Shown: positions 51,324-59,468, counted from the stretch's first letter. The stretch is DNA of 64,000 nucleotides from Billgrantia bachuensis (GCF_011742165.1 NZ_JAAQTO010000013.1:248001-312000), one strand, 5' to 3'. A program made the numbers and translations. Notes: generated by a model from the letters alone, not told the origin.

Positions 51324-51359
51324 CTTGCCACACCCGGCACAAAACTTGCCTGATTCTGC
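51324..51359 (-). promoter_or_regulatory. AraC-style direct repeat upstream of SDR gene
   Basis: CTTGCCAC (51324) and AAAACTTGCC (51341) give CTTGCC half-sites spaced 21 bp, then GATTCTGC. Order, gap and orientation relative to the gene equal those at 46215-46250. The two AraC paralogues at 49491 and 53602 are the obvious candidate binders. Confidence 0.6.
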
Positions 51360-51458
51360 AAGGTCGGTGTTATCTCACCATCGCCATCTACGTTAGAAAC
51401 ACTCACGAGAATGCTTTGGACTTGTGCCTTTGCGCAGTGAGAGATAGGCGGCGGCGCA

Positions 51459-52367
51459 TTAGTTGCCTACAGGTAGCCACTCACGCTGGCGAATGAACTC
51501 GAGGAAGGCCCGCATGGCCGCGCCGGTATGCCGCCGGCTCGGGTAATAGAGATACCAGCTCGGCAGCTGTTGCTTCCAATCGGCGAGCAACTCGACGAGC
51601 CTGCCCTGCTCGAGGTCGTCGCGAACATAGGCCTCGAACAGATGTGCGATTCCCGCTCCCGCCATCGCGGCCTGACGCTCGTGATGCGCCGAACTCAGCG
51701 TCAACCGGCCTTGCGGGCGGATCTCCACCTCCTCGCCGTCCTTCTCGAATGTCCAGGTCTCCATGGTGCCGCCGGGAAAGCGGCGGCGAATGCAGTCATG
51801 CTGCAGGAGATCGCGCGGCGAGCCGGGCCGGCCACGCTGGCGGAGATACTCGGGCGAGGCCACGATGGCATATTGCAAGGCGGGGCCCAGGGGCATGGCG
51901 ATCATGTCCTGGGCGAGTTGATTGCCGAAGCGCACGCCGGCGTCGAACCCCTGCTCCACGATATCGATGATCGCCGCATCGCTGATGATCTCGACCTCGA
52001 CGTCGGGATAACGCTCCATGAACGCGAAGGCCAGGGGGCACAGCACGTGGTCGGCGGCCGACCCCGGCGCATTGATCCGCACGGTGCCGGAGGGGCGCTC
52101 GCGCAGCTGATTGAGATCGTCGATCGCCGTTCTGATGTCGTGAAGGGCGGGCCCAAGCCGCTCGAGAAGCCGCTCGCCCGCTTCAGTAGGCGCGACGCTG
52201 CGTGTCGTGCGGTTCAACAGCCGGATGCCCAGCGCTTCCTCGAGCGTGCTGATCGACTGGCTGATGGCCGACGACGACACGCCCCTGCCGAGCGCGGCGG
52301 CCCTGAAGCCGCCGCAGCGCACCACGTCCTCGAAGATTTCCAAGCTGTCCAGGCGTAGCGGTCGCAT
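51459..52367 (-). CDS. LysR family transcriptional regulator
   Basis: A 302-residue LysR protein of the CrgA/YafC-like group: winged helix in residues 1-62 (F-R-A-A-A-L-G-R-G-V-S-S-S-A-I-S-Q-S-I), effector domain from about residue 90. The start at 52367 follows AGGG and gives the standard length. It is divergent from the Tat-exported MBL-fold gene at 52537, which is the likely target. Effector unknown. Confidence 0.87.
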   Translation of the reverse strand: MRPLRLDSLEIFEDVVRCGGFRAAALGRGVSSSAISQSISTLEEALGIRLLNRTTRSVAPTEAGERLLERLGPALHDIRTAIDDLNQLRERPSGTVRINAPGSAADHVLCPLAFAFMERYPDVEVEIISDAAIIDIVEQGFDAGVRFGNQLAQDMIAMPLGPALQYAIVASPEYLRQRGRPGSPRDLLQHDCIRRRFPGGTMETWTFEKDGEEVEIRPQGRLTLSSAHHERQAAMAGAGIAHLFEAYVRDDLEQGRLVELLADWKQQLPSWYLYYPSRRHTGAAMRAFLEFIRQREWLPVGN

Positions 52368-52536
52368 TGCAAAGCCCTGCTTAATAACGTGATCCGTTTT
52401 CGTTAGCTTATCCGCACGTCCGTTCTGCGTCATCCTTGAAAGACGTCGCAAGGCTTCGGTTCAAGACAGCCGCGGCCCTGGCCGGCGCTAACAACCACCA
52501 CGGCTCCAGCAGCCGGAGACTCGGACGGGGGCAGAC

Positions 52537-53547
52537 ATGAGCGGAATTACATTGAATCGCAGGAAGATCATGCTGACAGCGGCGGCGGCAGCGGCGGGAC
52601 TGATCCTGCCGCCCGGCGGCATGGCCCTGGCGCAGGCGGCTTCCTCTGCGTCATCCACTGCCCCTGGTGGCAATACGGGTGGAAATGTCGGCTACTACCG
52701 CTTTCGCGTCGGCGACATCGCCGCCACCGTGTTGAGCGATGGGCTGATAGGCGGGCCTCCGCGGATCTACGCCAGCAACGCACCGGAGGCAGAACTGGAG
52801 GAGGTACTGAGGCAAGCCTTCCTGCCAACCGATCACCTGACGCTCAATCTCAACACGCTGCTCATCGAGACGAATGGCAGGCGGATCCTCCTCGAAGCCG
52901 GCGCCGGGCAGACCATGGGGCCGCAAGGCGGTCGCATCTTCGACAACTTGGCCGCCATCGGTTTACGGCCCGAGGAGATCGACGTCGTGGTGGTCTCGCA
53001 CACGCACCCGGACCATGTCGGCAACCTGCGCACGGCCGACGGTGGCAAGGCATTTCCGCGGGCAACCGTCTTCGCACCCCGCGCCGACTGGGACTTCTTC
53101 ATGGGCAGCGACCCCGACCTCTCCTACATGCCGGTGCCGGAGGATTTCCGCCGTCACTTCGCCGCCGCCATCCGGCAAAGCCTCGAGCCGGTCGCAAGCG
53201 GCATCGAACTGTACGAAGCCGGCACGGAGATCGTCCCCGGCCTGACCACGCTGCCGGCCCTCGGCCATACCCCCGGCATGGCCAACTTCCTGGTCCACTC
53301 GGGGAACGACCAGCTACTGCTGACGGCCGATCTTGCCTATCATCCTATCGTTAATATTGATCACGTCTGGCTGCCCGGGCCGGATCGCGACAAGGAGACC
53401 GCACTCGCCTCCCGTCGCCGCATCTTCGACATGGCGGCGGCAGACCGGCTCCCCGTGCTCGGTTTTCATTTTCCCTTCCCGGGCATTGGCCACATGCTCA
53501 AAACGGACAGCGGCTATGCGTGGGTCCCGGCCAACTGGCAGTTCTGA
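52537..53547 (+). CDS. Tat-exported MBL-fold metallohydrolase
   Basis: A 336-residue protein. The N-terminus L-N-R-R-K-I-M-L-T-A-A-A followed by an Ala-rich stretch looks like a Tat signal peptide. The MBL core has the full zinc motif S-H-T-H-P-D-H-V-G (about residues 154-161), then G-H-T-P-G (about 246) and a final H near residue 310. It should be an active periplasmic metallohydrolase; relatives act on lactones, quorum signals or organophosphorus esters, but the substrate is not evident. It is followed after 54 bases by the second AraC paralogue. Confidence 0.85.
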   Translation: MSGITLNRRKIMLTAAAAAAGLILPPGGMALAQAASSASSTAPGGNTGGNVGYYRFRVGDIAATVLSDGLIGGPPRIYASNAPEAELEEVLRQAFLPTDHLTLNLNTLLIETNGRRILLEAGAGQTMGPQGGRIFDNLAAIGLRPEEIDVVVVSHTHPDHVGNLRTADGGKAFPRATVFAPRADWDFFMGSDPDLSYMPVPEDFRRHFAAAIRQSLEPVASGIELYEAGTEIVPGLTTLPALGHTPGMANFLVHSGNDQLLLTADLAYHPIVNIDHVWLPGPDRDKETALASRRRIFDMAAADRLPVLGFHFPFPGIGHMLKTDSGYAWVPANWQF

Positions 53548-53567
53548 TCCGCGGCACCCCGGCCGCC

Positions 53568-54463
53568 ATGCTACGTTCCAACGGAAACGCAGGAGGGAAC
53601 CATGGAATCGCTCAAACAGGCCGTGCGGGCTTATACCCGCCGCCACGCCAACCGCCGCGGCATGGCGCTGACGCCGGTGCCGAGGCTGCGCATGATGTGT
53701 CTCGAAGCGCCCTCCGGCGACCTGCATTCGGTTTACAAGCCGCTGGTGTGCCTGGTGCTGCAGGGAGCGAAGCGCTTGACCGTGGGGAGGGAGGAGCGGG
53801 TCTTCTCGGCCGGCCAGTCCGTCCTGGTGAGTGCCGACATGCCGGTGATCGGGCGGGTCGTGCAAGCGAGTCGCTTTGAGCCCTATCTGGCGATCGCGGT
53901 CGAACTGGACATGGCAATTCTCCGTGAGCTCACCGCCCACCTCGGTAGCCCCCGCCCGCAGCGCCCCTCCGAGTTACCGACGCTATTCGCCGTGGACACC
54001 GAAGCCGCACTGCTCGACTGTGCAGCACGACTGATGCAACTGCTGGACCGCCCCGAAGCGGCGCCGCTGCTGAGCCCGGGCATCATGCGGGAGCTGCACT
54101 ACTGGCTGCTGTCGGGGCCTCACAGCACCGTCTTGCGTACACTCGCGGATCCAGACAGCCACGCAGGCCGCCTCGCCGCCGCCATTGCGATCCTCCGGGC
54201 CGAGTACCGGACGCGCGTATCCGTGGAGCGACTGGCGGCGGAAGCCGGCATGAGCCTCAGCTCGTTCCACAAGCACTTCAAGCACATGACCTCGCTGACG
54301 CCGGGGCAGTACCAGAAACGGCTGCGCCTGGTCGAAGCACGCCGGCTGACGCTCGACGAAGGCTACTCGGCGACCAGCGCCGCCTTCGAGGTGGGCTACG
54401 AGAGCGTCTCGCAGTTCACCCGCGAGTATGGCCGCCTGTTCCAGGCGCCGCCGAAGCGCGACG
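53568..54463. repeat. duplicated AraC-regulator segment, copy 2
   Basis: Direct copy of 49456-50372 including the CATGCTACGTTC segment about 30 bases before the start codon. Confidence 0.7.
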
Positions 54464-54540
54464 CGCTGAGTGCGCGCAAGCCCGCCAAGGTCGCCGCTCC
54501 CTCCAATAGCGCTGCCGTCGGCATCGGCTCGCCAGCGTGA
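53602..54540 (+). CDS. AraC-family regulator, paralogue 2
   Basis: A 312-residue regulator with AraC_N ligand domain and C-terminal AraC domain, near-identical to the protein at 49491 except for scattered changes in the ligand domain (for example S-N-S-C-G to R-N-R-R-G near the N-terminus) and a different tail after residue 290. The DNA-recognition helices are almost unchanged, so both may bind the same sites while sensing different ligands. GGAGG precedes the ATG. It is in line with the MBL gene and may be cotranscribed. Confidence 0.88.
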   Translation: MESLKQAVRAYTRRHANRRGMALTPVPRLRMMCLEAPSGDLHSVYKPLVCLVLQGAKRLTVGREERVFSAGQSVLVSADMPVIGRVVQASRFEPYLAIAVELDMAILRELTAHLGSPRPQRPSELPTLFAVDTEAALLDCAARLMQLLDRPEAAPLLSPGIMRELHYWLLSGPHSTVLRTLADPDSHAGRLAAAIAILRAEYRTRVSVERLAAEAGMSLSSFHKHFKHMTSLTPGQYQKRLRLVEARRLTLDEGYSATSAAFEVGYESVSQFTREYGRLFQAPPKRDALSARKPAKVAAPSNSAAVGIGSPA

Positions 54541-54553
54541 TAGCGCCTGGTCA

Positions 54554-55075
54554 TCAGGCCAGCGCCTCGAAGCGCTGGAGCTCCTCCGCAGGCAAACGAC
54601 GGGTCTCACGAGCGACGTTGGCCTGCATGCTGACCCGGGCCACCTCGCGCAGGGCCTCATCGACGGCCTTGTGCTGGTGGGTACGGAACCACTCCAGCAC
54701 CTCGGCCAAGTGCCAGAGTGCGGCGCGCCCCTCGTGCAGCGGCAGCGGAAAGGTCGCCAGGTGAGACTGCAGCAGCTTGCGCATATTCTGGCGGCTGAAC
54801 GCAAACAGCTCCGCGATATCCGTCACCCCTACCAAGTCGGGGCCGGCTTCGATCAGACGCGCCTCTGGTACGGCACGCTTCACATCCGCCATGGCGCTGA
54901 TGATCGCCTCATGAGCCGAGACCGCTTCACGTGAAAACTCCAGAGCCAGACGGCCTTTCTGCCCCAGCCCGACCAGCGCATCGTCACAGCCTTCCTCAAA
55001 GAGACGGGTTTCCAGCGTCTCCATGTCGAGCGCATCAGGGACGGCGAATTTGAGAGTGAAGTCGTAGTGGGTCAT
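54554..55075 (-). CDS. putative DNA-binding protein with HTH
   Basis: A 173-residue soluble protein. The N-terminal half is an alpha/beta ferredoxin-like region (M-T-H-Y-D-F-T-L-K-F, C-D-D-A-L-V-G). The middle carries a MerR/Xre-like helix-turn-helix (G-V-T-D-I-A-E-L-F-A-F-S-R-Q-N-M-R-K-L-L, residues about 83-102), and the tail is helical. I do not recognise a characterised family; such proteins are sometimes annotated DNA-binding or antitoxin-like. A perfect 20-bp palindrome 34 bases upstream suggests autoregulation. No toxin-like partner is adjacent. Confidence 0.65.
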   Translation of the reverse strand: MTHYDFTLKFAVPDALDMETLETRLFEEGCDDALVGLGQKGRLALEFSREAVSAHEAIISAMADVKRAVPEARLIEAGPDLVGVTDIAELFAFSRQNMRKLLQSHLATFPLPLHEGRAALWHLAEVLEWFRTHQHKAVDEALREVARVSMQANVARETRRLPAEELQRFEALA

Positions 55076-55109
55076 GGTTTGTCGTCCTCCCTGGGAGGTG
55101 TATCACTAT

Positions 55110-55129
55110 AGGTTGTCAGATGACAACCT
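55110..55129. promoter_or_regulatory. palindromic operator upstream of the HTH gene
   Basis: Arms AGGTTGTCA and TGACAACCT are perfect inverted repeats around GA, centred 45 bases upstream of the ATG at 55075. It probably overlaps the promoter. Confidence 0.6.
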
Positions 55130-55167
55130 TATGCCGACCTGACAAAACGATGACAGCCACGACTGGC

Positions 55168-55201
55168 GTAAGAAATCGCTGAAACTCTTGTAAGCCATAT
55201 C
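55168..55201 (+). promoter_or_regulatory. shared 34-bp element G1 upstream of TPR lipoprotein gene
   Basis: GTAAG repeats lie exactly 22 bp apart (55168 and 55190) with ATCGCTGA between and a trailing ATNTC. The same arrangement, 25 of 34 bases identical, occurs at 60817-60850 before the PAAR gene. It lies 82 bases before the start at 55283. Confidence 0.6.
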
Positions 55202-55282
55202 TCAACCCCTCGCTCATTCATGACCTGTCGCTTCAGGCGAACAATAATGAATTTCAACATGGAGAATGGCCGAGGGATTGGG

Positions 55283-55861
55283 ATGAGCTCACCGAAGTCT
55301 GGAAGATATGTATTTGTCACTCTGCTGCTTGCCGCTTGCTCACCGGCCAGCGGCGAACCGCCGGCGCACTATCTGGAGCGCGCCGGTGCTGCGCTGATGG
55401 AAGCCAGTGGGGGTACGCAGCGGCTCGAAAACGCGCTGGCGATCTATGACGAGGGGCTGGAGCGCCACCCCGACAACACCGAACTGCGCGGTCACCGCGC
55501 CAGCCTGCTTGCCAGTCTGGGCCGTTACGAAGAAGCCAAGCGCGACCTGGATGAACTTCACGAAGGGGGATTGCACAAGGAGGGAATGCTGCTGCGCTGC
55601 ATGGTGCATGAGCGCCTGGAGGGAGCCACGGACGATGCCCTGGCGTGCTATGCCAAGGTGGAGGCTGCCTATGTCATGGCCGGCGAGCCAGTCGGCCACC
55701 CGGACGCCAACCATATCCTGGCGGCGCGCCTGGCCGGCTCGCCCGAAGCCGAGGCGCTGCTGCTGGAATGGCAGGCTAGTGAGGAAGCCGGGCAGAACCC
55801 GATGTTGGCAGAGATGCTGGAGATGGAGCGCGAAGCGTTGATCCGGGTTTTTTTGCCGTAA
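55283..55861 (+). CDS. TPR-containing lipoprotein
   Basis: A 192-residue lipoprotein with lipobox L-A-A-C near residue 19 and TPR-like helical pairs (A-L-A-I-Y-D-E-G-L-E-R-H-P-D-N-T-E-L and A-S-L-L-A-S-L-G-R-Y-E-E-A-K-R-D-L-D). The overall plan (short signal, two TPRs, then a cysteine-containing helical tail) matches the lipoprotein at 61766, which follows a PAAR gene. The two may be related members of one family. Ala at position +2 or so suggests outer-membrane sorting. Start at 55283 is chosen for the signal peptide; the frame is open from 55220. Confidence 0.65.
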   Translation: MSSPKSGRYVFVTLLLAACSPASGEPPAHYLERAGAALMEASGGTQRLENALAIYDEGLERHPDNTELRGHRASLLASLGRYEEAKRDLDELHEGGLHKEGMLLRCMVHERLEGATDDALACYAKVEAAYVMAGEPVGHPDANHILAARLAGSPEAEALLLEWQASEEAGQNPMLAEMLEMEREALIRVFLP

Positions 55862-55919
55862 GCTGCACGATATGCAGTGCCGAGCGTTACCGTGGCAGGC
55901 CAAACCTATTGGAGAGTGA

Positions 55920-56285
55920 ATGATTGCCAAGAAAGTACGCGGCAAGATGGAGCGCCGGCTGAGCGCTGCGTTGACCCACGCCTGCGAGCAGGCCAAGCCC
56001 CTGCTGCCCGGCTTTAGCTGGCTGACCCACGAGGTCGATTACCAGCGCTTTCCCGAGACCCTGGTGGTCACCTGGGTGTTCGATACCCACCCCAACCTGA
56101 CGAATGCCCTCAAGGGCGATGCCCGGCGCTGCATCAATGAGCTGACCGCCGAGGCACTGGCCGAGGCCGGCCTCGATGTCGGCGACATCTCGCGGCATCT
56201 CGATTTCGACAGCGAAGAAGCGTGCCAGCGGGAGCACGGCGGCGACTGGCAGCGCCGGCTGCGCACCAAGGCAGCGAGGCATTGA
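55920..56285 (+). CDS. conserved hypothetical protein
   Basis: A 121-residue soluble protein, alpha/beta by eye, with a central V-V-T-W-V-F-D-T strand and a helical C-terminus. Similar proteins are seen in gammaproteobacteria without assigned function. Its stop codon abuts the ATG of the DUF1289 gene, so the two are coupled. I cannot infer a role. Confidence 0.6.
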   Translation: MIAKKVRGKMERRLSAALTHACEQAKPLLPGFSWLTHEVDYQRFPETLVVTWVFDTHPNLTNALKGDARRCINELTAEALAEAGLDVGDISRHLDFDSEEACQREHGGDWQRRLRTKAARH

Positions 56286-56462
56286 ATGGCGAAGAAGATC
56301 GAAAGCCCGTGCGTCTCGATATGCCAACTGAAAGGCGATCTCTGCATCGGCTGCGGCCGCACGATGGAAGAGATACGCCACTGGAAAGCGATGAAGCGGC
56401 CGGAAAAGATGAAAACGGTGAAGCGCGCCGATGAGCGCCTGAAGAAACTCCCCCGGGATTGA
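56286..56462 (+). CDS. DUF1289 small cysteine-rich protein
   Basis: A 58-residue protein, shorter than usual ORF cut-offs. The DUF1289 pattern is complete: S-P-C-V-S-I-C near residue 9, then L-C-I-G-C-G-R-T near residue 20, then E-I-x-x-W at about 28-32. The four cysteines probably bind a metal ion. It starts directly at the preceding stop codon. Function is unknown, though the family is widespread in proteobacteria. Confidence 0.85.
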   Translation: MAKKIESPCVSICQLKGDLCIGCGRTMEEIRHWKAMKRPEKMKTVKRADERLKKLPRD

Positions 56463-56502
56463 GGCAGGTGAAAGTCGAGCGGAAGAAGGTGAAGCGAAGA
56501 GC

Positions 56503-56538
56503 GTTACGGAGAGAGTTACGGAAAGAGTTACAGAGAGA
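56503..56538 (+). repeat. three tandem 12-bp repeats
   Basis: GTTACGGAGAGA, GTTACGGAAAGA and GTTACAGAGAGA follow each other just before the HD-domain gene at 56548. They may be slippage-prone or regulate translation, as the purine-rich parts resemble ribosome-binding sites. Confidence 0.7.
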
Positions 56539-56547
56539 GCGACCAGG

Positions 56548-57090
56548 ATGGACGACATGATCGAACGGGCCGCGCTGTTCAGCCGGGCCGCCCATCAAGC
56601 CGTGGGGCAGCGGCGCAAGTACAGCGGCGAGCCCTACTGGCAGCACCCGGCGACCGTCGCAGAGATGGTGTCGGCCGTGGAGGCGGCGACAGCGGAAATG
56701 ATCGCCGCCGCCCACCTGCACGACGTGCTCGAGGATACCGCGGTGACGGCGCTGGACATCGAGGCGTGCTTCGGCGAGCGGGTGGCCGTCCTGGTCCTGG
56801 AGCTGACGGATCAATTCGTCGATCCCGAAATCGGCAATCGCGCTCACCGCAAGGCGCTGGAACGCGACAGGCTGGCTCAGGTCTCCCCCGAGGCGCAGAC
56901 CATCAAGTACGCCGACCTGATCGACAACACCGGCAGCATCGTCGCGCGGGCCCCCGGCTTCGCCCGGGTCTACCTGGCCGAGAAACGCCAATTGCTGGAA
57001 GTGATGACAGCGGGAGACGAGGCGCTGAGGCGCCAGGCATGGAGCGTATTGATGGAAGGCGAGGCGAAGATACGCGGTGGGGCGCGATAA
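56548..57090 (+). CDS. HD-domain hydrolase (Mesh1/SpoT-like)
   Basis: A 180-residue protein with the HD_4 (RelA/SpoT hydrolase) pattern: Y-W-Q-H-P-A-T-V-A near residue 30, A-A-H-L-H-D-V-L-E-D-T near residues 54-64 (metal ligands H, HD and ED), and K-Y-A-D-L-I-D-N-T near residue 125. This is the pattern of small ppGpp hydrolases (Mesh1) or related nucleotide phosphohydrolases; no synthetase domain is present. It would lower (p)ppGpp or cleave another nucleotide. It follows a tandem repeat that ends 9 bases before the start. Confidence 0.82.
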   Translation: MDDMIERAALFSRAAHQAVGQRRKYSGEPYWQHPATVAEMVSAVEAATAEMIAAAHLHDVLEDTAVTALDIEACFGERVAVLVLELTDQFVDPEIGNRAHRKALERDRLAQVSPEAQTIKYADLIDNTGSIVARAPGFARVYLAEKRQLLEVMTAGDEALRRQAWSVLMEGEAKIRGGAR

Positions 57091-57143
57091 ACAACGCAGC
57101 CGCCCGAGCCCCACCGTTACCGTGCCAGTGTGACGTTGAAAAA

Positions 57144-57159
57144 GTTACCGAGCGGTAAC
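57144..57159. promoter_or_regulatory. TetR-type palindrome, copy 1
   Basis: GTTACCGAGCGGTAAC: arms GTTACCG/CGGTAAC around AG. It is followed exactly 50 bases on by a second copy at 57194. No TetR gene is present in the window. Confidence 0.55.
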
Positions 57160-57193
57160 CCCTACTGCAAGTCGAGCCTTGCTTACCTTGATA

Positions 57194-57209
57194 ATTACCG
57201 AGCGGTAAT
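57194..57209. promoter_or_regulatory. TetR-type palindrome, copy 2
   Basis: ATTACCGAGCGGTAAT, the same 14-bp core as 57144-57159. The 50-bp spacing places both on one face of the helix. The gene it once controlled may be the truncated one at 57235-57321. Confidence 0.55.
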
Positions 57210-57234
57210 CACGCAAGTTCTCATTGCGATCAAC

Positions 57235-57321
57235 GCCCCCCCGCCCCTGGCCAGCACCTACAGCGGCCTCGGTTATGAACTGATTACGCTGCCACTGACC
57301 AGCCTCAGCGAGCGCCCATCC
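57235..57321 (+). pseudogene. possible C-terminal fragment of an AAA_28-type ATPase
   Basis: The frame reads Y-S-G-L-G-Y-E-L-I-T-L-P-L-T-S-L-S-E-R, which resembles the end of small AAA_28 family ATPases (G-Y-x-h-x-x-L-P-x-x-S-V-x-x-R). Nothing of the P-loop part remains and the frame runs into the antisense of the TSUP gene. The match is short and rests on memory of the family, so the call is tentative. Confidence 0.3.
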
Positions 57322-57342
57322 TGCGTGAAGCCCCGTATCGAT

Positions 57343-58152
57343 TCAGTGTATGACGACCATCACCGCCAGCACCACCATTAGCAATACCAGATACCCCCCG
57401 GCATGGATGCGATCGGGAATGCGCCCAATCCATAGCGACGCCAGACGGATACCGAGCCATGAGCCTACCGCCAGCGTCAGCAAGGCGCGCAGATCCACGT
57501 ACCCCGCATGCCAGGCGCCCAGAGCAGTATTGCTGGCCGACAGCAACACATAAGTCACGGTGCCACTTACCGCCATCGGCAACGACAACGGACTGGCCAT
57601 CGCCGTGGCCGCGGTCATGTTGGCCCCTCTGCGACGCATCAGCGGTACGGTCATCACGCTCCCGCCAACACCCAGCAAGGCGGCAATTGTGCCGATGAAC
57701 GTGCCTGTCATCGCCGTCAGCAAGCGGCCCATGGGACGCACATCGCCACTCGCCTGATGCAGGAAACCGGGCCGCAGGATGGCATCCGCAATAGTGAGCC
57801 CCAGATAGCCAATGAACACCCAGCGCACCCAGTCCCCATTCAATGACACTGCCGCCGCCGCGCCGAGCACGGCACCGATGGCGATATAGCCGACCAGCGG
57901 CCGCACCAAATGCCATTGCACGGTCCGTAGCCGATGGTGACGCCATGTCGATAGGGAAGCGGCAAAGATCATCAGCGCGGTCGAGGTGGCCACCGCGATA
58001 TGCATGGCCGCAAGACCGGCCGCGCTATCCGAATCATGAACGGAAATCAGCAAGGTATACATCAAGGGAACAACGACGAAACCGCCACCGAAGCCGAACA
58101 GCACGGTGGTGACTCCGGCCACCCCGCCGCAGAGGAACAATACGCTATACAC
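57343..58152 (-). CDS. TSUP (TauE/SafE) family permease
   Basis: A 269-residue inner-membrane protein with eight hydrophobic segments and the two repeated TSUP motifs: G-F-G-G-G-F-V-V-V-P near residue 20 and G-V-G-G-S-V-M-T-V-P near residue 160. The family exports sulfite, sulfoacetate or related organosulfur compounds. A GTG at 58152 is preferred because AGGAG lies 7 bases upstream; the frame is open to 58260. It is divergent from an AraC regulator, which probably controls it. Confidence 0.85.
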   Translation of the reverse strand: MYSVLFLCGGVAGVTTVLFGFGGGFVVVPLMYTLLISVHDSDSAAGLAAMHIAVATSTALMIFAASLSTWRHHRLRTVQWHLVRPLVGYIAIGAVLGAAAAVSLNGDWVRWVFIGYLGLTIADAILRPGFLHQASGDVRPMGRLLTAMTGTFIGTIAALLGVGGSVMTVPLMRRRGANMTAATAMASPLSLPMAVSGTVTYVLLSASNTALGAWHAGYVDLRALLTLAVGSWLGIRLASLWIGRIPDRIHAGGYLVLLMVVLAVMVVIH

Positions 58153-58259
58153 CGGAACTCTCCTGTGGGAACTCGACGACAGGAACGATATTCCGATAAG
58201 ACCTGGCCGACTTTCGCCAGCTGGACAATAATCGTTGTGTTTCGGCCAGGCTGACGACA

Positions 58260-59117
58260 ATGCTCAATACCCCTCTGTCAGATGTGGATCATGTGGCGCG
58301 CCCAATCGTGGCCATCGGCACCGACTACAGCCCCGGTACATTGCTCGATTTTCATACCCACCGCCGGGCTCAGTTTCTCTATGGCATGACGGGCTTGATG
58401 GAAGTCGATACCGACGACGGAACCTGGATGGTGCCTCCCTACAGCGGTGTCTGGCTGCCAGCGGGCAAACGTCACCGGGTGCGCATGAACGGCGTCAGCA
58501 CCCGCAGCCTGTATATCGAGCCTCTCGTGGCTCCACGTCCTTCCCGCAGCTGTGAGGTGCTAGTGGTGACGCCACTCCTGCATCACCTGCTGCTGGCCTC
58601 CGCCAATATACCCGCGCTGTATGACGAGAACGGTCGCGATGGTGCTCTTGCCCAGCTCCTGCTGTACGAACTGCAACTGGCTCCGGCGCTGCCGCTTTAT
58701 GCTCCTCTGCCCCGGGATCCCCAGTTGGCCAGCCTGTGCCGAGGCTTTCTCGGTCAGCCCCACATCCACAGCCTTCCCGAGAATTGGGCCCGACAACTGC
58801 ATCGCAGCCAGCGCACTTTCAATCGTCTGTTCCGTCAGCAGACCGGACTGTCCTTCGCGGTATGGCGCCAACAGGCCTGCTTGATGGCCGCCCTTCCCAG
58901 ACTGCTGTCCGGAAGTTCCGTTACTCGAACCGCAATGGAACTCGGCTACGACAGCCCGGGCGCCTTCTCCAGCATGTTTCGCAAAGTACTTGGTCAATCC
59001 CCTACCACTTTTGTTCGCACCGCTACCCGCCAAGGGGAGGAGCTACTCAAACACGGTGCGCAGACTGAAGCGCAGCCGCGCCATCACCAAGCTCACAACG
59101 CGCCAAAGACGCCTTGA
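58260..59117 (+). CDS. AraC-family regulator with cupin sensor
   Basis: A 285-residue regulator. An N-terminal cupin (residues 15-95, with H-T-H-R-R-A-Q-F-L-Y and V-W-L-P-A-G-K-R-H) is joined to a C-terminal AraC domain (residues 160-255, T-R-T-A-M-E-L-G-Y-D-S-P-G-A-F-S-S-M-F-R-K). The plan is that of the NimR/RhaS-like regulators that control divergent exporters; the TSUP gene 107 bases away is the likely target. The C-terminal tail is polar and not conserved-looking. Confidence 0.87.
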   Translation: MLNTPLSDVDHVARPIVAIGTDYSPGTLLDFHTHRRAQFLYGMTGLMEVDTDDGTWMVPPYSGVWLPAGKRHRVRMNGVSTRSLYIEPLVAPRPSRSCEVLVVTPLLHHLLLASANIPALYDENGRDGALAQLLLYELQLAPALPLYAPLPRDPQLASLCRGFLGQPHIHSLPENWARQLHRSQRTFNRLFRQQTGLSFAVWRQQACLMAALPRLLSGSSVTRTAMELGYDSPGAFSSMFRKVLGQSPTTFVRTATRQGEELLKHGAQTEAQPRHHQAHNAPKTP

Positions 59118-59468
59118 CTAGCGACTCTGGATCCTCTCATCCGGTTCAGTTGGATGGCTGTTGCGAATAGATCAACGCCACCGCGTTGAGCCCCCATCAC
59201 AACGCCCAGGTCCAGACCATGGCGGCCCTCAGTGCAGCACCTACACTATCGGTAATGGCGCAAGCAGGCCCAACAGCCAGCTACAAACAAAAACCCCACT
59301 CATCCCCGCGAACACGGACAAATATTCTGCCACGAAATCCAGTTATGGTGTCTTTATCTTAATTTTCAGCAGGTAGCCGATTTTCTGGGAAGTGCTGATA
59401 AACTCCGCGCAATGACAGGCTCTGCCCCGCGGCGGAGCTTTCCATTTTCCATCGGCAGGGAGACCTTC
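59118..59468. other. 351-base gene-free region
   Basis: No ORF with coding character, repeat or strong hairpin was found here. It is richer in A and T near 59280-59400, where the promoter of the FAD-oxidase gene presumably lies. Confidence 0.5.

Noticed and set aside
57130..57381. 83-codon ORF as a genuine small protein
   Set aside because: It spans two palindromic operators and the antisense end of the TSUP gene; only a short internal stretch resembles a known protein end.
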